Source of the DNA: Myxococcales bacterium
Lineage (GTDB): Bacteria; Myxococcota_A; Polyangia; Haliangiales; Haliangiaceae
Direction of reading: 5' to 3'
NCBI GenBank assembly: GCA_016794525.1
Contig: JAEUJY010000167.1
Span: forward strand, 124,001 to 188,000
DNA: 64,000 nucleotides
Each line of letters starts with the position of its first letter. Position 1 is the first letter of the stretch. This document shows, one piece after another, positions 33,841 through 44,515 of this stretch. Made by a program: the position numbers and the translations under genes. Below the pieces are notes generated by a model. The model saw only the letters and a list, made by a program, of their open reading frames with translations, searched no databases and was not told the DNA's origin.

Positions 33841-34326
33841 GTGCAATGCCCGTTCTGCGGCAGCGACTCGGCGGTCACCGAGACGCGTGACAGCGCCGAG
33901 GGCGTGCGCCGCCGCCGGGTGTGCGCGGCGTGCAAGCGTCGGTTCACGACCTACGAGAAGGTCGGCTCGCCGGGCCTGCGGGTCGAGAAGCGCGACGGCA
34001 GCCACGAGCCGTTCGACGGCGACAAGCTGTTCCGCACGCTCGAGCGCGTCGCCCGCCACCGGGCCGGGGCGATCGACGCCGAAGATCTGCGCCGGGTGGT
34101 GCGCGACGTCGAGGCCACGCTGGTCGATCGCGCCGCGCGCTCGGTGCGGTGGAGCGAGATCGTCAAGCTGCTGCTGGAGCGGCTGCGGGCGATCGACGCG
34201 GTGACCGCCGACCGGCTCGAGGCCAGCTACAAGGACGAGCGCGGCCAGCTGCGGTTCGGCGCCGACGACGAGACCGCCCCGGCCGGCGAGCGCCCGCAGC
34301 TCGGGCTGTTCCGAAACGACGAGTAA
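33841..34326 (+). CDS. nrdR: Transcriptional repressor NrdR
   Basis: A 161-residue protein with the family's full layout: an N-terminal zinc ribbon with Cys at 3, 6, 28 and 31 (MQCPFCGSD...RVCAACKRRFTTYE) and an ATP-cone domain starting at VEKRDGSHEPFDGDKLFRTL. NrdR senses ATP/dATP and represses ribonucleotide reductase genes. No nrd gene or NrdR box is visible here. The C-terminus has a 15-residue acidic extension compared with typical 150-residue members. The GTG start is shown by the zinc ribbon beginning directly after it. Confidence 0.97.
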   Translation: MQCPFCGSDSAVTETRDSAEGVRRRRVCAACKRRFTTYEKVGSPGLRVEKRDGSHEPFDGDKLFRTLERVARHRAGAIDAEDLRRVVRDVEATLVDRAARSVRWSEIVKLLLERLRAIDAVTADRLEASYKDERGQLRFGADDETAPAGERPQLGLFRNDE

Positions 34327-34360
34327 GGCGCCGTCGCGGCGACCCGGCCGCGCGGTGTTG

Positions 34361-34366
34361 TAAGGT
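34361..34366 (+). promoter_or_regulatory. TAAGGT box 7 nt before SDR start
   Basis: TAAGGT-GCCGGCC-ATG at 34374. Confidence 0.45.
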
Positions 34367-34373
34367 GCCGGCC

Positions 34374-35195
34374 ATGCGCGAGACGCCGACGGCCGAGAGC
34401 CAGCACGTGTTCGTCCCCGAGCTGTTCGCCGGGCAGGTGGCCCTGATCACCGGCGGCGGCAGCGGCATCGGCCTGGCCACCGCGGTGGAGCTGGCGCGGC
34501 TGGGGGCGCGGGTCGCGATCTGCGGCCGCACCGCCGACAAGCTGGCCGCCGCGGCCGCGGAGCTGGCGGCGGTCGCGCCGGGCGGCGCCGCCGGCGTCCA
34601 CACCGCGGTGTGCGACATCCGCGAGATCGACGACGTGGCCAAGCTGGTCGCCGGCGTCGTCGAGCGGTTCGGCGGCGTCGACGTGCTGGTCAACAACGCC
34701 GGCGGTCAGTTCCCGGCGCCGGCGCAGCACATCTCGGCCAACGGCTTCGCCGCGGTCGTGAAGAACAACCTGCTCGGCACGTGGAACGTGACCCGCGAGG
34801 TCGCCAACCAGGCGATGATCCCGCGCAAGGGCGGGCGCATCGTCAACGTCATCGCCAACATCTACCGCGGCTTCCCCGGCATGGTGCACACCGGCGCGGC
34901 GCGGGCCGGCGTCGAGAACATGACGATGTCGCTCGCCGTCGAGTGGTCGCAGTTCGGCATCCTGGTCAACGCGGTGGCGCCGGGCGTGATCATCTCGAGC
35001 GGCACCAAGCGCTACCCGCCGGAGATCGTCGCGCGCTCGGTGTCGCGCACGCCGCTCAAGCGGGCCGGCACCGTCGACGAGGTCGCGGCGTCGATCGTGT
35101 TCCTGGCGTCGCCGGCGGCGCAGTTCATCACCGGCACGACGCTGCGCATCGACGGCGGCCAGGCCTTGTGGGGCGACACCTGGGAGCTACCGTGA
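34374..35195 (+). CDS. SDR-family reductase resembling trans-2-enoyl-CoA reductase (PECR type)
   Basis: A 273-residue Rossmann-fold reductase with NADP-binding TGGGSGIG, NNAGG and the GVIISSG loop. The classical YxxxK motif is not visible; in its place is GFPGMVHTGAARAGVENMT, very like eukaryotic peroxisomal trans-2-enoyl-CoA reductase and 2,4-dienoyl-CoA reductase. It probably reduces a fatty enoyl-CoA with NADPH. ATG 34374 is supported by the TAAGGT box. It lies between nrdR and a Cys-rich lipoprotein and has no obvious fatty-acid neighbours. Confidence 0.82.
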   Translation: MRETPTAESQHVFVPELFAGQVALITGGGSGIGLATAVELARLGARVAICGRTADKLAAAAAELAAVAPGGAAGVHTAVCDIREIDDVAKLVAGVVERFGGVDVLVNNAGGQFPAPAQHISANGFAAVVKNNLLGTWNVTREVANQAMIPRKGGRIVNVIANIYRGFPGMVHTGAARAGVENMTMSLAVEWSQFGILVNAVAPGVIISSGTKRYPPEIVARSVSRTPLKRAGTVDEVAASIVFLASPAAQFITGTTLRIDGGQALWGDTWELP

Positions 35196-35237
35196 CAGCG
35201 GCGAGGTAGGCGTCGGTCGCCCAACCGCGCTGTACGA

Positions 35238-35251
35238 GCGCTGCGCAGCGC
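35238..35251 (+). terminator. GCGCTGCGCAGCGC palindrome after SDR gene
   Basis: A perfect 14-base palindrome about 43 nt past the stop codon. A second, CCCCGGCCGGGG, lies at 35289-35300. Either could be a terminator or operator for the next gene. Confidence 0.3.
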
Positions 35252-35325
35252 CGCCGCGACGGTGGGCCGCACCACAAGAGTTTCACGGCCCCGGCCGGGG
35301 CACGCGGCGTGCAGCGCATCGCCGC

Positions 35326-36477
35326 ATGCGCACCCTTCGCCTGTACGTGCTCGGCTGTTCGGTGATCGCGGGCGTCGTCATCGCCATCGCCGCGTGCGGC
35401 GGCAGCGGCAGCAGCACACCCTGCGGCAACCTCGGCGAGGTCTGCTGCGACGGCCGCACGTGCGACACCGGCACGTGCAACGGCGGCGGCGCCGGCATCT
35501 GCGCGGCGTGCGGCCAGCCCGGCGAGGCGTGCTGCGATCTCGACACCTGCGGCAACGGTGGCTGCTGCGTCAACGACATCTGCACCGGCACGGGCTCGAC
35601 GTGCCCGACGGTCGGCGGCGCGTGTGCCGCCGGCAGCTGCGGCACCTGCGGCGGCCCCGGCCAGCCGTGCTGCGGCGGCCCCGGCGGCATCTGCACCGCG
35701 GGCAGCGTGACCTGCGTCGCCGGCGGCTGCGCGGCGTGCGGCGGCCCCGGCCAGCCGTGCTGCGACAACGGCAACGGCCCCGAGTCGTGCGGCGCCGACC
35801 TGGTGTGCGACAACGGCTCGTGCCGGACCTGCGGCGGGCCCGGCGAGCCGTGCTGCCCGGGCAGCATGTGCGACAGCGGCTGCTGCGATCAGGGCGCCGA
35901 CGTGTGCATCGCCGACGGCACCGCGTGTCGCTCCGGCGGCACCTGCGGCGGCGGCGTGTGCGTCTGCGAGGCCAACACGCTCGACTGCGGCAACGGCTGC
36001 CGCGACATCACCGCCAACCCCGATCAGTGCGGCGCCTGCGGCACCACCTGCCGCAGCGACGAGTACTGCACCAACTCGGTCTGCGAGTGCCGCCCCGGCC
36101 TGGTGCGGATGGGCACCGACTGCGTCAACCCCGACACCAACCCGGCGGCGTGCGGCCCGACGGCGCAGGTGTGCGGCGGCGCGACCCCGCGGTGCGAGAA
36201 CGGCGCCTGCGTCGCGCAGTGCAGCGGCGGCTTCGACACCTGCGGCAACCAGTGCGTCAACCCCGACACCGATCCCGAGCACTGCGGCGGCTGCAACCGC
36301 GCGTGCGCCCGCGACGAGGTGTGCGTGCAGGGCAACTGCGAGAACTTCGACGCGGCGGTCGGCTGCACCGCCTGCCCGTGCGCGGCGTGCGGTGGCGGCG
36401 ACAGCTGCTGCACCTACCCCGGCGGCACGACGCCGCAGATCTGCGTCAACAACGGCGGCTGTCCGCTGCCGCTGTGA
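35326..36477 (+). CDS. Cys-rich repeat lipoprotein
   Basis: A 383-residue lipoprotein (lipobox AIAAC). The mature chain is dominated by Cys, Gly and Pro with repeats of the form C-x-x-CGGPGQPCC (at least four clear copies; variants CGQPGEACC and CGGPGEPCC) and later CxxxxDTCGNQCVNPDTDP units. Dozens of cysteines suggest a disulfide-stapled, extracellular and protease-resistant protein. The family is common in myxobacteria but its role is unknown. No TAnnnT box lies near the ATG. The gene is convergent with the one at 36488. Confidence 0.82.
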   Translation: MRTLRLYVLGCSVIAGVVIAIAACGGSGSSTPCGNLGEVCCDGRTCDTGTCNGGGAGICAACGQPGEACCDLDTCGNGGCCVNDICTGTGSTCPTVGGACAAGSCGTCGGPGQPCCGGPGGICTAGSVTCVAGGCAACGGPGQPCCDNGNGPESCGADLVCDNGSCRTCGGPGEPCCPGSMCDSGCCDQGADVCIADGTACRSGGTCGGGVCVCEANTLDCGNGCRDITANPDQCGACGTTCRSDEYCTNSVCECRPGLVRMGTDCVNPDTNPAACGPTAQVCGGATPRCENGACVAQCSGGFDTCGNQCVNPDTDPEHCGGCNRACARDEVCVQGNCENFDAAVGCTACPCAACGGGDSCCTYPGGTTPQICVNNGGCPLPL

Positions 36478-36487
36478 TCGCGCGGCG

Positions 36488-37135
36488 TCAGAACGTCTGA
36501 TCGGCGAACGCGAACAGCAGCCACTGCGGCGCCGGGCCGGTGGGGTCGATCACCAGCGCGCCGTCGGCGTCGCCGCCGTTGCGGTGGATGAGGTGGGTGC
36601 TGTGGCTGTAGGTGCCGCCCGAGCTCGAGGCGTAGACCGCGATCGGCGCGCCGACCTGGATCGGATCGGCGATGCGCGCGGTGGCGGCGGCGAGCGACAG
36701 CGCGTCCCAGCCGGCGCCGCTGTGGACGCCGAGGTCGCGCGGGTAGTCGAGGGTCAGGCCGGGGTGCCAGCCGGGCGCGAACGCCGGCGCCGGCAGCGGC
36801 GCGGTGAGGCTGCGCATCCGGATGTCGGGATCGCCGCCGTTGGACAGCACGTTGACGACCATGCGGTAGACCGCGCCGCCGAACTCGACCTGCACGATCA
36901 CGTGATCGCGGTTGGGCATCGCGCAGCGCTCGGTGCCGGGCGCGACCACCGCGATCACCGTGCCGTCGACCCGACCGAACGCCGCGGTCAGCGTGTCGCC
37001 GAAGCTCGACGCGCAGGCCGCGTCCTTGCCGGCGTCGACGCTGGGCGCGTCGAGCGCGGCGTCGGGGGCGCCGGCGCCGGGATCGCCGCAGGCGGCGGCC
37101 AGGGTGAACGCGACGAGCCAGGCGGAGGTGCGCAC
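36488..37135 (-). CDS. Lipoprotein of unknown function
   Basis: A 215-residue lipoprotein (lipobox TLAAAC) with an Asp/Ala-rich linker after the lipobox. A beta-rich domain follows (GTVIAVVAPGTERCAMPNRDHVIVQVEF). It contains a possible cupin-like or carbohydrate-binding strand pattern, but I cannot assign a family. The GTG start at 37135 has TACACG 6 nt upstream. It is followed by the Cys-rich lipoprotein on the opposite strand. Confidence 0.7.
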   Translation of the reverse strand: MRTSAWLVAFTLAAACGDPGAGAPDAALDAPSVDAGKDAACASSFGDTLTAAFGRVDGTVIAVVAPGTERCAMPNRDHVIVQVEFGGAVYRMVVNVLSNGGDPDIRMRSLTAPLPAPAFAPGWHPGLTLDYPRDLGVHSGAGWDALSLAAATARIADPIQVGAPIAVYASSSGGTYSHSTHLIHRNGGDADGALVIDPTGPAPQWLLFAFADQTF

Positions 37136-37167
37136 GGCGCGCGTGTACCACGAGGCCGGCGCGGCGG

Positions 37168-37800
37168 TCACGCGGCGCGCAGGTAGCCCACCACCAGCGC
37201 CTGCGTCGCGCGGTCGTCCATGATCGTCGTGTGGGTGGCGTCGACCGTCTCGAAGCGCTCGACGCCGGGCAGGCGCGCCTCGTCGACGGCGACCGTGCCG
37301 TCGTGGGCGGCGTCGGGGGCGAAGACCCGCCCGCTGACCCACGACGTCGGGTTGACCAGCGCGCGGCGGCGCGTGCCCGCGATCACCAGGCACGGCGCCG
37401 GCGGCGCCGGCCACGCCGCGGGCGCCGCCAGCTCCTGCCCCGCCGGCCCGTAGAACCAGCGGAACAGCGGGTGGCGCGCGAACGCGGCGGCGATCTGGCT
37501 GCCCTGGTTGGGCGGCGCCAGCATCACGCCGCGCTGCCAGCGCAGGCGCGGATCGCCGAGGTGGCGCCACAGGATGCCGCCCAGCGAGTGGGTCACCGCC
37601 ACCAGCGGCCGATCGGGCAGCTCCGCGGCCAGGCGATCGGCGATCGCGGCGGCGGCGGCGGCGATCGTGTCGGTGCGCGACGGGTAGTCGACGGCCCAGG
37701 TGGCGAGGCCGGCCGCCTCGAGCGCGCGCGCCAGCCCGGCCATCGAGCCGCGGCGGCGGGCCAGGCCGTGCAGCAGCACGACGGTGGGCGCGTCGCTCAC
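37168..37800 (-). CDS. Alpha/beta-hydrolase (lipase-like)
   Basis: A 210-residue hydrolase with VVLLHGLARRRGSM (oxyanion region), THSLGG (nucleophile elbow, G-H-S-x-G type with T-H-S-L-G-G) and VDATHTTIMDD near the end (candidate catalytic His). A candidate catalytic Asp lies in the SWVSGRVFAPDAAHDGTVAV stretch. It resembles small esterases or lipases in the acylglycerol or PGAP1-like group. The GTG start overlaps the stop codon of the acyltransferase gene (GTGA), so the two act together, perhaps in lipid turnover. Confidence 0.82.
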   Translation of the reverse strand: MSDAPTVVLLHGLARRRGSMAGLARALEAAGLATWAVDYPSRTDTIAAAAAAIADRLAAELPDRPLVAVTHSLGGILWRHLGDPRLRWQRGVMLAPPNQGSQIAAAFARHPLFRWFYGPAGQELAAPAAWPAPPAPCLVIAGTRRRALVNPTSWVSGRVFAPDAAHDGTVAVDEARLPGVERFETVDATHTTIMDDRATQALVVGYLRAA

Positions 37801-39137
37801 GCGCCCTCGCGCGGGAACATCAGCACCAGCTCGGGCGGCCGCACCAGCGCGACGACACGGACGATCTCGTCGACCAGCGCCGCGCGCTCGCCGGCCAGCC
37901 GGCGGGCCTGGCGCCCGACGGTCAGCGCCCGGGCCAGCGCGCCGACGCCGCGGCGCAGCTGCGCGACGCGATCGAGCACGCGCAGCGTCGCGAAGCCGGC
38001 GATCGGCAGGTACGCGCCGACCGCCAGCGCGACCAGCGGGCCGAACCGCCACGCCACCACCACCGCGGCGGCGGCGTAGAAGGCGAGCACGATCAGGATG
38101 CCGGCCAGCACCTTGGTCGTGGCGATCACGTCCTTGCGCGGCGTGAGCCGCTTGCCCGCGACCCGCGCCAGCAGCACCGCCGGCAGGTGGAGCGGCGCGG
38201 CCGGCAGCATGATCGGGATCCACACCAGCAAGAACCCGAGCGTGCGCAGCACCCGCCCGGCGGCGGCGCCGGCGTCGAGGCCGCGCGCCAGCTCGCGATC
38301 GCTGACGCCCAGCTCGTCGAGCCGCGCCTGGTACGCCTGGCTGCGCGCGATCACCGCGCGGACCTCGGGCTGATCGCGCACCGCCGGGTAGTGGGCGTTG
38401 AAGCGGCGCGCCAGCTCGATCCGCTGATCGAGCTCGATCGCCGGCGGCTGGTACAGGCGGCGGACGGTGTCGAGCGCGCGCACCGTGTCCCAGTCGCTGG
38501 CGTTGATGGTCAGGCTGCGCAGCGACGCCTCGAGCCGGGCGGTCAGCGCGCGGGCGGCGTCGGGCGCGTCGGCCTCGGCGGCGGCCGGCGCGGCGATCGT
38601 GATCGGCGGGCCGTACTGCACCAGCACGCGGCTGCGGAACCGCTTGGGGTGGACGAAGGTCAGGCCGCACGGGACGACCACCACCGGCGCGCCGCGCCGC
38701 GCCGCGCCCAGCGCCAGCCGGGCCGCGCCGGTCTTGAGCCGCGCCAGCTGCGACGCGTCGTGCGACAGCCCCTCTGGGAAGATGCCGATCGTGTCGCCGG
38801 CGGCCAGCGCGTCGAACATCGCGGCGAACGCGGCGTCGTTGTCGAGGCCGCCGGTCGCGGCGCCGTGATCGTCCTTGCGCTTGAGCGGCACCGCGCCGAG
38901 CGCGCCGAGCAGCGCGCGCATGATCCGGGTCGAGAACAGCGTGTCCTTGGCGGCGAACCGCACCCGCCGCCCGCAGGTGGTGATGATCAGGATCGGATCG
39001 ATCAGCGAGTTGGGGTGGTTGCCGGCGAAGATCACCGGGCCGGTGGCGGGGACGTGTTCGAGGCCGACCACCTCGACCTGCCGGAAGAACACGCGCATCG
39101 CCAGGCCGAGGAACCAGCGCAGGGCCGCGTAGATCAC
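37797..39137 (-). CDS. PlsC-type acyltransferase with C-terminal membrane domain
   Basis: A 446-residue protein. The acyltransferase domain (about residues 10-210) has NHPNSLIDP (H-x5-D, as in eukaryotic GPAT/Sct1-like enzymes rather than the common H-x4-D), FPEGLSHD and VVVVPCGLTFVHP. A C-terminal region of about 200 residues has two membrane helices (FLLVWIPIMLPAAPLHL and GILIVLAFYAAAAVVVAW) and a final helical tail. It probably transfers an acyl chain to glycerol-3-phosphate, DHAP or a lyso-lipid. GTG 39137 was chosen because TACGAT lies 6 nt upstream. It is coupled to the hydrolase gene downstream. Confidence 0.87.
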   Translation of the reverse strand: MIYAALRWFLGLAMRVFFRQVEVVGLEHVPATGPVIFAGNHPNSLIDPILIITTCGRRVRFAAKDTLFSTRIMRALLGALGAVPLKRKDDHGAATGGLDNDAAFAAMFDALAAGDTIGIFPEGLSHDASQLARLKTGAARLALGAARRGAPVVVVPCGLTFVHPKRFRSRVLVQYGPPITIAAPAAAEADAPDAARALTARLEASLRSLTINASDWDTVRALDTVRRLYQPPAIELDQRIELARRFNAHYPAVRDQPEVRAVIARSQAYQARLDELGVSDRELARGLDAGAAAGRVLRTLGFLLVWIPIMLPAAPLHLPAVLLARVAGKRLTPRKDVIATTKVLAGILIVLAFYAAAAVVVAWRFGPLVALAVGAYLPIAGFATLRVLDRVAQLRRGVGALARALTVGRQARRLAGERAALVDEIVRVVALVRPPELVLMFPREGA

Positions 39138-39143
39138 GCGGCG

Positions 39144-39149
39144 ATCGTA
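39144..39149 (-). promoter_or_regulatory. TACGAT box 6 nt before acyltransferase start
   Basis: The minus strand reads TACGAT-CGCCGC-GTG. It is one of the best examples of the TAnnnT-N6-start pattern. Confidence 0.5.
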
Positions 39150-39237
39150 CACGCCGCGGCCGCGGCGGGGCGGGCGAAGACGGTGCGCGGCCGCGGCGGG
39201 CGCGGGCGCGCGGCTGGACCCACCGCGACCGCGGTGA

Positions 39238-39243
39238 TTCAAT
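39238..39243 (+). promoter_or_regulatory. TTCAAT box 6 nt before sigma-54 activator start
   Basis: TTCAAT-GGCCCC-ATG at 39250. A near-consensus member of the pattern. Confidence 0.4.
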
Positions 39244-39249
39244 GGCCCC

Positions 39250-40623
<1,374 letters not shown>

Positions 40624-40666
40624 CAGCGAGGCCATCTCTGGGTCCGCGCTACACGAGCTGCTCGCG

Positions 40667-43627
40667 TCAGCGGCGCGCGCGCTCCCAGGCGTCGAGCTCG
40701 GCCACGCCGGCGGCGCCGTCGTCCCCCAGCGCCACCAGCCGGCGCCGCGCGTCGGCGGCGATGGTCGCGGCGCGGGCGCGCTGGCCGGCCGCCCAGTACG
40801 CCTGGGCCAGCGCGGTGCGGTACAGGCCGCGGGCCAGCTCCTGGCCGTCGGTGACGTCGTAGGTCGCGAGCGCCGCCTCGAGATCGTCGATCGCGCCGCG
40901 GGCGTCGCCGGTGTCGACCCGGCACCGCCCGAGGTCGGCGCGGGCGTCGACGGCCTCGATCACGTCGAGGCTGTCGAGCCGGCCGTAGATCGCCAGCGCG
41001 GCCGCGAGCTCGACGATCGCCTCGCGCGGGCGGCCCTGCTGCGTCAGGATCGAGCCGATCGAGCGGCGCAGCTCGGCGACCGCGGCGGTGTCGGGGGCGC
41101 GGCGCGCGGTGCGGGCCAGCGCGTCGCGGTAGTACGCCAGCGCCTCGGGCAGCTGGCCCTGGTGCTCGCGGAACGCCCCGAGGTTCTCGACCGCGCCGAC
41201 CGTCGTCGACGCGTCGGGGCCGAACACCCGCTCGAGCGACGGCAGCAGCGCCTCGAGCTCGGCGCGCGCCTGATCGGGCTGGCCCGCCGCCTCGCGCATC
41301 GCCGCCAGGTTGGCGCGCAGCTCGAGGAGCTCGCGGCCGTCGGCGGGCTGGGTCTGCGCCAGGCTGGCCTCGGCCTCGCGCATCAGGCCGAGCGCGCCGG
41401 CGACGTCGCCGAGGTAGTAGCGGGCCGCGGCCTGGTTCGCGAGCGCGCGCCCGACGTCGGGGTGCGCGTCGCCGCCGTAGTCCTGGCGCAGCGCGGCCAC
41501 CACCTCGGCGAGCACGCGGTCGGCGTCGGCGGCGCGCCCGGCGTCGACGTACGCCGCGCCCAGGTTGTAGCGCGCGTGCGCGAGGTTGCCGCCGGGGCCG
41601 GCCGACGCGACCGCCACGGCGCGCTCGGCGTCGGCCAGCGCCGCGGCGCGCTCGCCGAGCTGCTGCTCGACCTGGCTGCGGAAGATGTACGCGTCGCTCT
41701 GCAGGTCGACGTCGCCGGTGCGTTCGGCCACCGCCAGCGCCTGCTCGATCAGCGCGCTGGCGCGCGCGGGCTGCTCGGCGCGGTTGACCGCCAGGTTGAT
41801 CAGCTTGGTCAACGCGACCCCGCGCGCGAGGTCGTCGTGCGCGCGGTCCGCGCTGGCCACCGCCATCCACAGCATGCGCTCGGCGAGCGCGGCGTCGGCG
41901 GTGAGCCCGGCCAGCCGCCCGAGGAACCGCGCGGTCAGCGGCGGGTAGCCGGTGAGCAACGCCCGCAGCGCCGGCAGCACCACCCGCCACGGCCGGGTCG
42001 CGAGCCGGCCGACCGCGTCGAGCTGGGCCAGCCGCGGCAGCTCGCGTTGCAGCGCCTCGACGCGGGCCCGCCGCGCCGGCTCGGCGGGCAGCGGCACGAC
42101 GTCGGTGAGCCGCGCGCGATCGGCGCAGTCGTCGACGCGCCCGAGCGTGGCCAGCAGCGGCTCGCTGCGCTCGACCACCGCGGCGTCGGCGCGCGCGAAC
42201 AGGGCGGCGACGCCGGCCAGCTCGTCCTGGCGCAGATCGAGGCAGCGCGTGCGCAGCGCGAGCACGTCGGCGGGCTGCTCGCGCCGCTCGTGGGTGGCGC
42301 GGCACGAGGCGTCGCGCATCGTCGCGATCCGCCGCGCCTGGGCGCCCAGCGCGCCCGCGGCGCGCCGCCACGCCGCCGGCGCGTAGCCCACGCCGGTGGC
42401 CGCGAACGCTCGCGCGCCGGCGGCCTCGACGGTCGGGTTCCACGCGTCGTCGACGATCGCCGCCACCGCGCGGCACGGGTCGGGGCGCGCCGGCGCGCGG
42501 CGCGCCAGCACCAGCGCGGCGGCCGCGATCGCCAGCGCCGCCGTCGCCAGCGCCGCCGCGGCGCGCCGCCGGCGCAGCCAGCGCCACGCCCGCGTCGACC
42601 AGCGGTAGCGATGCGCGGCGACCAGCCGCCCGGCCTGGTACCGACGCAGGTCTTCGGCCAGCTCGCGACCGTCGCGGTAGCGGGCGGCGGGCGCGCGCGC
42701 CATCGCCTTGGCGACGATCGCCGCCAGGTCGTCGGGGATCCGCGGCTCGCGCGCGCCGATCGCGGGCGGCGGTCCGGCGCGCAACGCGGCCAGCGTCGCG
42801 TCGGCGTCGCGCTCGCCGTACGGCGGCGCGCCGGTCAGCACCTGGTACAGCGTCGCCCCCAGCGCGTAGACGTCGGTGCGCTCGTCGACGTCGCCGCCCG
42901 CCGCTTGCTCGGGCGCCATGTACGCCGGCGTGCCCACCAGACCGCCGACGCCGGTCAGCTCGGCGGTCGCGCCGTCGGCCACCGGCGTCGGCCACGGCGT
43001 CGGCTCGTCGGCGGGCGCCGCCAGCAGCTTGCCGAGCCCCCAGTCGATCAGCGCCACCTCGCCGAACTCGCCGACCAGCACGTTCGACGGCTTGAGGTCG
43101 CGGTGGATCACCCGCTGGCTGTGGGCGTACGCCACCGCGTCGGCCACCGCGGTCACCACCGGCAGCAGCTCGAGCCGCTGCTCGAAGCGGGTCGCCGCGC
43201 GCATGCGATCGCCCAACGTCTGCCCGCCCAGCAGCTTCATCGCGTAGTACGGCGCGCCGGCGGCGTCCTGGCCGACGTCGTGGATCGGCACGATCGCCGG
43301 GTGCTCGAGGCGCGCCAGCACCAGCGCCTCGCGCTCGAGCCGCTCGGCGCCCGATCGATCGAGCGGCCGCTTGACCGCCACCTTGCGGTGCAGCTTGCGA
43401 TCGATCGCCACCGCGATCCGCCCGCCGCCGCCGCGCGCCAGCTCCTCGACCAGCGCGTAGCGCCCCAGCTCGCTCCAGCCGTCGGTCAGCGCCGCCGGGG
43501 CCGCGGCGACCGCGATCGGGTCGCGCGACAGCGTCGCGTCGGCGGCCGGCGCGCGCGCGGCCGTCCCGACCACCGTCGACGTCGCGTCGGCGTCGGCGGC
43601 CCCCGCCCCCGGGCTGGGTTCGTCCAT
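40667..43627 (-). CDS. Ser/Thr protein kinase with large TPR C-terminal half
   Basis: A 986-residue kinase. Domain at about residues 55-330: [30 protein letters not shown] (about 173), [11 protein letters not shown] (DWG in place of DFG) and AYMAPEQ. A transmembrane helix lies at about residues 360-385 ([17 protein letters not shown]). The C-terminal 600 residues are TPR repeats ([41 protein letters not shown] and others), presumably outside the membrane. ATG 43627 was chosen because CACGAT lies 7 nt upstream; longer starts are possible. It is convergent with the FHA activator. Confidence 0.88.
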   Translation of the reverse strand: MDEPSPGAGAADADATSTVVGTAARAPAADATLSRDPIAVAAAPAALTDGWSELGRYALVEELARGGGGRIAVAIDRKLHRKVAVKRPLDRSGAERLEREALVLARLEHPAIVPIHDVGQDAAGAPYYAMKLLGGQTLGDRMRAATRFEQRLELLPVVTAVADAVAYAHSQRVIHRDLKPSNVLVGEFGEVALIDWGLGKLLAAPADEPTPWPTPVADGATAELTGVGGLVGTPAYMAPEQAAGGDVDERTDVYALGATLYQVLTGAPPYGERDADATLAALRAGPPPAIGAREPRIPDDLAAIVAKAMARAPAARYRDGRELAEDLRRYQAGRLVAAHRYRWSTRAWRWLRRRRAAAALATAALAIAAAALVLARRAPARPDPCRAVAAIVDDAWNPTVEAAGARAFAATGVGYAPAAWRRAAGALGAQARRIATMRDASCRATHERREQPADVLALRTRCLDLRQDELAGVAALFARADAAVVERSEPLLATLGRVDDCADRARLTDVVPLPAEPARRARVEALQRELPRLAQLDAVGRLATRPWRVVLPALRALLTGYPPLTARFLGRLAGLTADAALAERMLWMAVASADRAHDDLARGVALTKLINLAVNRAEQPARASALIEQALAVAERTGDVDLQSDAYIFRSQVEQQLGERAAALADAERAVAVASAGPGGNLAHARYNLGAAYVDAGRAADADRVLAEVVAALRQDYGGDAHPDVGRALANQAAARYYLGDVAGALGLMREAEASLAQTQPADGRELLELRANLAAMREAAGQPDQARAELEALLPSLERVFGPDASTTVGAVENLGAFREHQGQLPEALAYYRDALARTARRAPDTAAVAELRRSIGSILTQQGRPREAIVELAAALAIYGRLDSLDVIEAVDARADLGRCRVDTGDARGAIDDLEAALATYDVTDGQELARGLYRTALAQAYWAAGQRARAATIAADARRRLVALGDDGAAGVAELDAWERARR

Positions 43628-43672
43628 CGCGACGATCGTGACGCCCCGCCCCCTCGGCCGCAAGCGATCCGT

Positions 43673-43678
43673 TACCCT
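43673..43678 (+). promoter_or_regulatory. TACCCT box 6 nt before leader ORF
   Basis: TACCCT-GCCGCC-ATG at 43685. The spacing points to the leader ORF, not to the SDR start. Confidence 0.45.
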
Positions 43679-43684
43679 GCCGCC

Positions 43685-43720
43685 ATGACGCCTCCCCGCA
43701 CCACCGTCGCGGAGCCCTGA
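43685..43720 (+). CDS. 11-residue leader ORF upstream of SDR
   Basis: ATG to TGA encodes [11 protein letters not shown]. It is preceded by TACCCT-N6 and ends 2 nt before the GTG of the SDR gene, so translation could couple to it. It may be a small leader peptide, or only a chance frame at the 5' end of a near-leaderless transcript. No attenuator structure is obvious. Confidence 0.35.
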   Translation: MTPPRTTVAEP

Positions 43721-43722
43721 CC

Positions 43723-44484
43723 GTGGATCTCGAGCTGTCCGGAAAGCGGACACTGGTGGCCGGCGCCAGCCGCGGCATCGGCCGCGCCATCGCGCTGGGC
43801 CTGGCCCGCGAGGGCGCGCGGGTGTGCGCGGTCGCGCGCGGCGCCGAGGGGCTGGCCGCGCTGGCCGCCGAGCTGCCCGGCGCGGGCCACGCGACCGTCG
43901 TCGCCGACGTGATCTCCGCCGCCGGCGCCAGCGCCGCGGTCGACGGCGCGGTGGCGGCGCTGGGCGGCCTCGACGTCGTCGTCTGCAACGTCGGCAAGTC
44001 GTTCGCCCGCACCGTCGCCGACATGGACGACGACGACCTCGCCCGCTCGCTCGACATGAACCTGTGGTCGAGCGCGCGCGTGGCCCGCCGGGCGATCGCG
44101 CCGCTGACCGCGGCCGGCGGCGGCGCGATCGTGCTGGTGTCGTCGATCTGGGGCCGCGAGGGCGGCGGCTCGCCGGGCTACAACGTCGCCAAGGCCGGCG
44201 TCGTCGCGCTGGGCAAGGCGCTCGCCCACGACCTCGCCGCCAGCAACATCCGCGTCAACACCATCGCCCCGGGCTCGATCCTGTTCCCGGGCGGCGGCTG
44301 GGATCGCCGGCAGCAGGCCGATCCCGCCGGCATCGCGGCGTTCGTCGCGCGCGAGCTGCCGTTCGGCCGGTTCGGCACGCCCGACGAGGTCGCCGACGTC
44401 GCCGTGTTCCTGGCCTCGGCCCGCGCCCGCTGGATCACCGGCGCCTGCGTCGTCGTCGACGGCGGCCAGTCGCGCGCGTTCTGA
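43723..44484 (+). CDS. Short-chain dehydrogenase/reductase
   Basis: A 253-residue classical SDR. Cofactor motif GASRGIG; Ser/Tyr/Lys catalytic set in VSSIWGREGGGSPGYNVAKAG; CNVGKS in place of the NNAG loop; C-terminal GGQSRAF. It oxidises or reduces an unknown alcohol/ketone with NAD(P)(H). GTG 43723 is the only start that keeps the full Rossmann strand. It lies between the kinase (divergent) and a P-loop protein. Confidence 0.88.
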   Translation: MDLELSGKRTLVAGASRGIGRAIALGLAREGARVCAVARGAEGLAALAAELPGAGHATVVADVISAAGASAAVDGAVAALGGLDVVVCNVGKSFARTVADMDDDDLARSLDMNLWSSARVARRAIAPLTAAGGGAIVLVSSIWGREGGGSPGYNVAKAGVVALGKALAHDLAASNIRVNTIAPGSILFPGGGWDRRQQADPAGIAAFVARELPFGRFGTPDEVADVAVFLASARARWITGACVVVDGGQSRAF

Positions 44485-44503
44485 GCCGACGCGCCCGCCC
44501 TGC

Positions 44504-44509
44504 TACCAT
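44504..44509 (+). promoter_or_regulatory. TACCAT box 6 nt before P-loop protein
   Basis: TACCAT-CGCGGC-ATG at 44516. The identical 15-base sequence precedes the gene at 52715. Confidence 0.5.
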
Positions 44510-44515
44510 CGCGGC

